Shown in pieces: positions 60,518 through 64,000 of a DNA stretch of 64,000 bases. A model generated the notes under the pieces. The model had not been told where the DNA came from. It saw only the letters and a list, made by a program, of their open reading frames with translations, and did no database searches. The DNA is from Patulibacter sp. SYSU D01012 (GTDB taxonomy: Bacteria; Actinomycetota; Thermoleophilia; Solirubrobacterales; Solirubrobacteraceae): the NCBI RefSeq assembly GCF_017916475.1, contig NZ_JAFMTB010000001.1:1826043-1890042 (forward strand). The letters are read 5' to 3'. Position 1 is the stretch's first letter. Each line of letters starts with the position of its first letter. A program made the position numbers and the translations under genes.

Positions 60518-62665
60518 GTGTCCGCCCTCCCCGTCATCCAGGTCGAGCCGCTCGTCTCGACCCGGGGCGTGCGCGGGCCGTTCGACTACGCGCGCCCGGA
60601 CGGCGTCGACGTCGGCAGCGTCGTCGACGTGCCCTTCGGCCGCCAGCGGCTGCGCGGCGTCGTCACCGGCCTGAAGGCGTCGTCCGAGTACCGGCTGCGG
60701 GCGCCGACGCACGTCCACGACGTCTCGCTGCCGCCCGATCTGGTGCGGCTGGCGCTCTGGATGGCCGACGACGTCGTGTCGACCCGCGCCCGCTGCCTGG
60801 AGCTGCTGCTGCCGCCCGAGGGCGTCGGCGAGCGGACGCGCCTGTGGGCCGCGGCCGTGCTGCCGCCGCCGCGCCCCGACGGGGCGCCCGCGCCCGGGCC
60901 GGACGACGACGTCTACGCGGGTATCCGGCTGACGGACAAGCAGCGCGCGGCCCTGGGCCGCCTGCCGGGCTGGACGGGCGAGGACCTGTCGACGCTGCGG
61001 CGCCTGGAGGGCCGCGGCCTCGTGACGATCGAGGAGCGTGCCCACGGGCGGCGCCCCGACCACGCGACGGTCGGCGCCCTCCACGGCGACGGCACGAGCG
61101 CCCCGCCGCTCAACCCCGACCAGGCGCACGCCGTCGACCGCATCGCGGCGGTGCTGGCGGCGGGGGAGGAGCTCGAGCTGCGCGAGCGGCAGCTGCTGCT
61201 GCACGGCGTCACGGGATCGGGCAAGACCGAGGTGTACCTGCAGGCCGCGCAGCGGACGATCGCGGCCGGGCGGACCGTCCTGGTCCTCGTGCCCGAGATC
61301 GCCCTGACGCCGCAGACGGTCGCCCGCTTCCGGCGGCGGCTGGGGGAGACCGTCGCGGTCCTGCACTCCGGCCTGTCGAAGGGCGAGCGCCGCGACGAGT
61401 GGTGGCGGCTGCGGACGGGCGAGGCGCGGATCTGCGTCGGCCCGATGTCGACGGTCTTCGCGCCCGTCCCCGACCTGGGGCTCGTCATCGTCGACGAGGA
61501 GCACGACAGCGCGTACAAGCACGGCGAGGACCCCCGCTACGACGCCCGGCGCGTCGCCGCGTGGCGCGCGCGCGAGGCCGGGGCGGTGCTGCTCGTCGGC
61601 TCGGCGACCCCGCGGCCGGAGTCGTGGGCGGCGCTGCGGCGGATCGGCCTGCCGCGCCGCGCCGACGGGGGCGACATGCCCGCCGTGCGGCTGATCGACG
61701 TGCGCGGCACGCGCGGCGCGCTGCACCCCGACGTCCACCGCGCGCTGACGGACGCCCGCAAGGCGATCGTGCTGCTCAACCGCCGCGGGTGGGCGACGTG
61801 GATGGAGTGCGCCGACTGCGGCCACACGTGGGAGTGCCCCAACTGCGACGTCTCGCTCGTCCTGCACGGCGGGCGGGACGGCGGCGGGGGCGGCATCCTG
61901 CGCTGCCACCACTGCGGCCACCAGGAGCGCCCGCCGACGCGCTGCGTGGCCTGCGGATCGGTGTCCGTCGGGCAGCACGGGCTGGGGACGGAGCAGCTGG
62001 CCGACACGCTGCCCGGCCACGTCTACCGGCTGGACGCCGACGTCCGCGACCGCGCGGGCGTGCTCGAGGCGTTCGGCGCCGCCGACCACGGGATCCTCGT
62101 CGGCACGCAGATGATCGCGAAGGGCCACGACTTCCCCGACGTCACGCTCGGCGTGGTGGTCGACGCCGACGCGACGCTGCGCTTCCCCGACTTCCGCAGC
62201 CAGGAGCGGACGTTCCAGATGGTCGCCCAGCTCGCCGGCCGGGCCGGGCGCGGCGCGGGGGCGGGCGGGGTCCCCGCGCAGGTGCTCGTGCAGACGCGCT
62301 CCCCCCGGGAGCCCGCGCTGCTGTTCGCCGCCCGCCACGACGCGCACGGCTTCCTGGTGGAGGAGCTCGAGCGGCGCCGCGACCTGGGGTACCCGCCGTA
62401 CGCCACGATCGTCCGCGTCGTCTGCGAGCACGAGGACGAGGCGCGCGTCGAGGCCGCCGCGACGGCGCTGGCGCTGCGGATGCCCGAGGACACGCTCGGC
62501 CCCGTCCCGCTCTTCCGCCGCCAAGCCCGCTTCCGCCGCCAGCTCATGGTCCGCTCGCCCGCCCGCGCGCTGACGGTCGGCGCGACGCGCGCGGCGGTGG
62601 AGGCGGTCGTCGCCGACCCGGCCCACCGCGGGGTGACGCTCGTCATCGAGGTCGATCCGCGGTAG
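60518..62665 (+). CDS. priA: Primosomal protein N' (PriA helicase)
   Basis: 715 aa. Restarts stalled replication forks. N-terminal 3'-DNA-binding domain (EPLVSTRGVRGPFDYARPDGVDVGSVVDVPFG), Walker A LLHGVTGSGKTEVYL, DEAH-type DEEHD, and zinc-binding cysteines in CADCGHTWECPNC, CHHCGH and CVACGS; helicase motif V/VI region GTQMIAKGHDFPDVTLGVVVDAD and QLAGRAGRG. Many actinobacterial PriA proteins have degenerate helicase motifs; this one looks intact. GTG start, with GACCAT 9 bases upstream. Confidence 0.93.
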   Translation: MSALPVIQVEPLVSTRGVRGPFDYARPDGVDVGSVVDVPFGRQRLRGVVTGLKASSEYRLRAPTHVHDVSLPPDLVRLALWMADDVVSTRARCLELLLPPEGVGERTRLWAAAVLPPPRPDGAPAPGPDDDVYAGIRLTDKQRAALGRLPGWTGEDLSTLRRLEGRGLVTIEERAHGRRPDHATVGALHGDGTSAPPLNPDQAHAVDRIAAVLAAGEELELRERQLLLHGVTGSGKTEVYLQAAQRTIAAGRTVLVLVPEIALTPQTVARFRRRLGETVAVLHSGLSKGERRDEWWRLRTGEARICVGPMSTVFAPVPDLGLVIVDEEHDSAYKHGEDPRYDARRVAAWRAREAGAVLLVGSATPRPESWAALRRIGLPRRADGGDMPAVRLIDVRGTRGALHPDVHRALTDARKAIVLLNRRGWATWMECADCGHTWECPNCDVSLVLHGGRDGGGGGILRCHHCGHQERPPTRCVACGSVSVGQHGLGTEQLADTLPGHVYRLDADVRDRAGVLEAFGAADHGILVGTQMIAKGHDFPDVTLGVVVDADATLRFPDFRSQERTFQMVAQLAGRAGRGAGAGGVPAQVLVQTRSPREPALLFAARHDAHGFLVEELERRRDLGYPPYATIVRVVCEHEDEARVEAAATALALRMPEDTLGPVPLFRRQARFRRQLMVRSPARALTVGATRAAVEAVVADPAHRGVTLVIEVDPR

Positions 62666-62759
62666 CGCCGCGGCCCGAGCGCCCGCCCGCCCGGCGGCCA
62701 GACGGACGCACGCGGAGGAGAAGCGGACAGGGCGTGTCCTCCGTCGCCCGGATGATGGG

Positions 62760-63782
62760 GTGGTGCCGACGACGACCTCCGCCCGCCTCCTGGCCCTGCT
62801 CTCCCTGCTGCAGGCGCGCCGCGACTGGCCGGGGGCGGCGCTCGCGGAGCGGCTCGAGGTCAGCCCGCGGACGGTCCGGCGCGACGTGGACCGCCTGCGC
62901 GAGCTCGGCTACCCGATCGCCGCCGTCAAGGGCCCGGACGGCGGCTACCGCCTGCAGGCGGGGACGGAGCTGCCGCCGCTGCTCTTCGACGACGAGCAGG
63001 CGGTCGCCCTCGCGGTCGCGCTGCAGCTCGCCGCCGCCGCGGGGGCGGGGATCGAGGAGGCCGCCATGCGCGCCCTCGGCACCGTGCGCCAGGTCCTGCC
63101 CGCGCGGCTCCGGCACCGGGTCGACGCCGTGTCCGTCCGCGCCATCGCGGCCTCGGGGGCAGAGCCGCCCGGCGTCGACGTGGCGACGCTCACGACGATC
63201 ACTGCGGCGGCGCGCGCCCGCGAGACCCTCCGCTTCCGCTACGAGCGGCCCGGGGCGGCGGATGGCCCGCCGCGGCGCGCCGAGCCGCACCACCTCGTCG
63301 CCACCGGCGGGCGCTGGTACCTCGTGGCGTGGGACCTGGACCGCGACGACTGGCGCCTGTTCCGGGCGGACCGGGTGCGGCCGCTGACGGGCACCGGCCC
63401 GCGCTTCGCGCCCCGCGAGCTGCCGGGCGGCGACCTGGAGGCGTACGTGCGGGGGCGCTTCCGGGGATCCCGCGACGCCTCGGGGGACTGGCCCTGCCGC
63501 GGGCGGGCGGTCGTGCGCCAGCCGGCGGCGGCGCTGGCCCCGTTCGTCGGGGACGGCGTGGTGGAGGAGGTCGGCCCGGATTGCTGCCGCGTGACGCTGG
63601 GCTCGTGGTCGTGGACGGCGCTGGCCGCCGACCTGGGCCGGTTCGACGCCGAGCTCGAGGCCGTCGGGCCGCCCGCGCTGGTCGACGCGCTGGCGCGCCT
63701 GGCCGAACGCTGCGCGCGGGCGGCGGGCCGCCCCGCCGACGCAGCGGCCCCGGGCGACCCGCCGGCTCCGCCGGCCGACTAG
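62760..63782 (+). CDS. WYL-domain transcriptional regulator
   Basis: 340 aa. N-terminal HTH_11/DeoR-like winged helix (LLALLSLLQARRDWPGAALAERLEVSPRTVRRDVDRLRELGYPI), then the WYL domain with GGRWYLVAWDLDRDDWRLFRADRVRPL, and a C-terminal WCX extension. WYL regulators sense nucleic acid fragments or other ligands. It overlaps the convergent VOC gene by 4 bases. Start is GTG 62760 or the next codon. Confidence 0.9.
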   Translation: MVPTTTSARLLALLSLLQARRDWPGAALAERLEVSPRTVRRDVDRLRELGYPIAAVKGPDGGYRLQAGTELPPLLFDDEQAVALAVALQLAAAAGAGIEEAAMRALGTVRQVLPARLRHRVDAVSVRAIAASGAEPPGVDVATLTTITAAARARETLRFRYERPGAADGPPRRAEPHHLVATGGRWYLVAWDLDRDDWRLFRADRVRPLTGTGPRFAPRELPGGDLEAYVRGRFRGSRDASGDWPCRGRAVVRQPAAALAPFVGDGVVEEVGPDCCRVTLGSWSWTALAADLGRFDAELEAVGPPALVDALARLAERCARAAGRPADAAAPGDPPAPPAD

Positions 63783-64000
63783 GCGGCGGGCTGCACGTCG
63801 ACGGACCAGGTCACGCCGAAGCGGTCGGTCAGCATGCCGAAGCCCGGCGACCACGCCGACGCCGCGAGCGGCTCCACGACGGTCGCGCCGTCGGCCAGCC
63901 GGTCCCAGTAGGTCGTCACCTCGTCGAGGCTCTCGCCCCGCACCGAGACGAAGAACGGCTGGTCTGTCAGCGTGACGCCGTGCTCGCGCCGGGTGGATCC
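63779..64000 (-). CDS. VOC-family (PhnB-like) protein, C-terminal part
   Basis: Only the last 73 codons are in the window. LTDQPFFVSVRGESLDEVTTYWDRLADGA, VVEPLAASAWSPGFGMLTDRFGVTWSVDVQPAA: the tail of a PhnB/3-demethylubiquinone-methyltransferase-like vicinal-oxygen-chelate protein, with the usual GxxTDRFGVxW ending. Function unknown. Confidence 0.85.
   Translation of the reverse strand, partial: GSTRREHGVTLTDQPFFVSVRGESLDEVTTYWDRLADGATVVEPLAASAWSPGFGMLTDRFGVTWSVDVQPAA

Noticed and set aside
60518-62665. Degenerate, helicase-dead PriA as seen in some actinobacteria
   Set aside because: Walker A (GVTGSGKTE), DEEHD and the zinc cysteines are all intact.

Overview
The window is about 64 kb of very GC-rich DNA (most lines are roughly 75-80% G+C) with dense, often overlapping genes, many GTG starts, GC-only hairpins instead of U-tract terminators, and many start codons placed 6-9 bases after an nAnnnT promoter element (leaderless style). 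Gene content (Rex repressor, tandem TrkA/Ceo proteins, two-subunit ABC exporters, MmpL pump, AroH-type chorismate mutase, DUF4259) fits Actinomycetota. My best guess is Thermoleophilia (Solirubrobacterales/Patulibacter-like); the class-level placement is inference. Nothing suggests a phage, plasmid or large island. One locus (31.6-35.2 kb) and its partial copy (59.3-60.3 kb) look like accessory DNA.

Layout. 0-7.1 kb: panC and a DUF2520 partner, family-4 uracil-DNA glycosylase, two membrane proteins, then a tsaE-tsaB-rimI-tsaD operon for tRNA t6A modification. 7.2-9.9 kb: a glutaredoxin-like/Rex fusion protein, a YbdK-type glutamate-cysteine ligase and a small acidic protein. 10-16.2 kb: two KimA-like APC permeases with stress-protein-like tails, a methyltransferase, and two TrkA NAD-binding proteins, together a likely potassium uptake module. 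16.3-25.7 kb: tRNA-Gln, type II NADH dehydrogenase, a secreted glucosaminidase, a heterodimeric ABC exporter, a Cys-rich mini-protein, an MFS pump and a glutathionyl-hydroquinone reductase with a perfect inverted repeat before it. 25.8-31.3 kb: an ABC-2 exporter, an MmpL pump and an SDR.

31.6-37.2 kb: a secreted modular protein ending in a histidine-rich HNH/EndoVII-like nuclease domain, a translationally coupled candidate immunity gene, and an RTX-type repeat protein. 37.2-42.8 kb: rlmN, a secreted metallophosphoesterase with a PHO-box-like upstream site, a methyltransferase and rluB. 42.9-50.3 kb: aromatic amino acid genes (aroH, hisC-like aminotransferase, aroF, aroA) around a PepSY/two-component operon; aroF is preceded by a 39-codon reading frame rich in Trp, Phe and Tyr codons that looks like an attenuation leader peptide. 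50.4-57.5 kb: secreted proteins, MFS, cmk-der, and metK behind a strongly folded 5' leader that matches no SAM riboswitch I know. 57.6-64 kb: an FMN enzyme, a beta-hydroxyacid dehydrogenase, a decayed toxin fragment with an intact second copy of the immunity gene, priA, a WYL regulator and a partial VOC gene.

Most noteworthy: the toxin/immunity pair and its decayed relative, the glutaredoxin-Rex fusion, the aroF leader peptide, and the structured metK leader. All functional calls come from reading the sequence; no database search was run.
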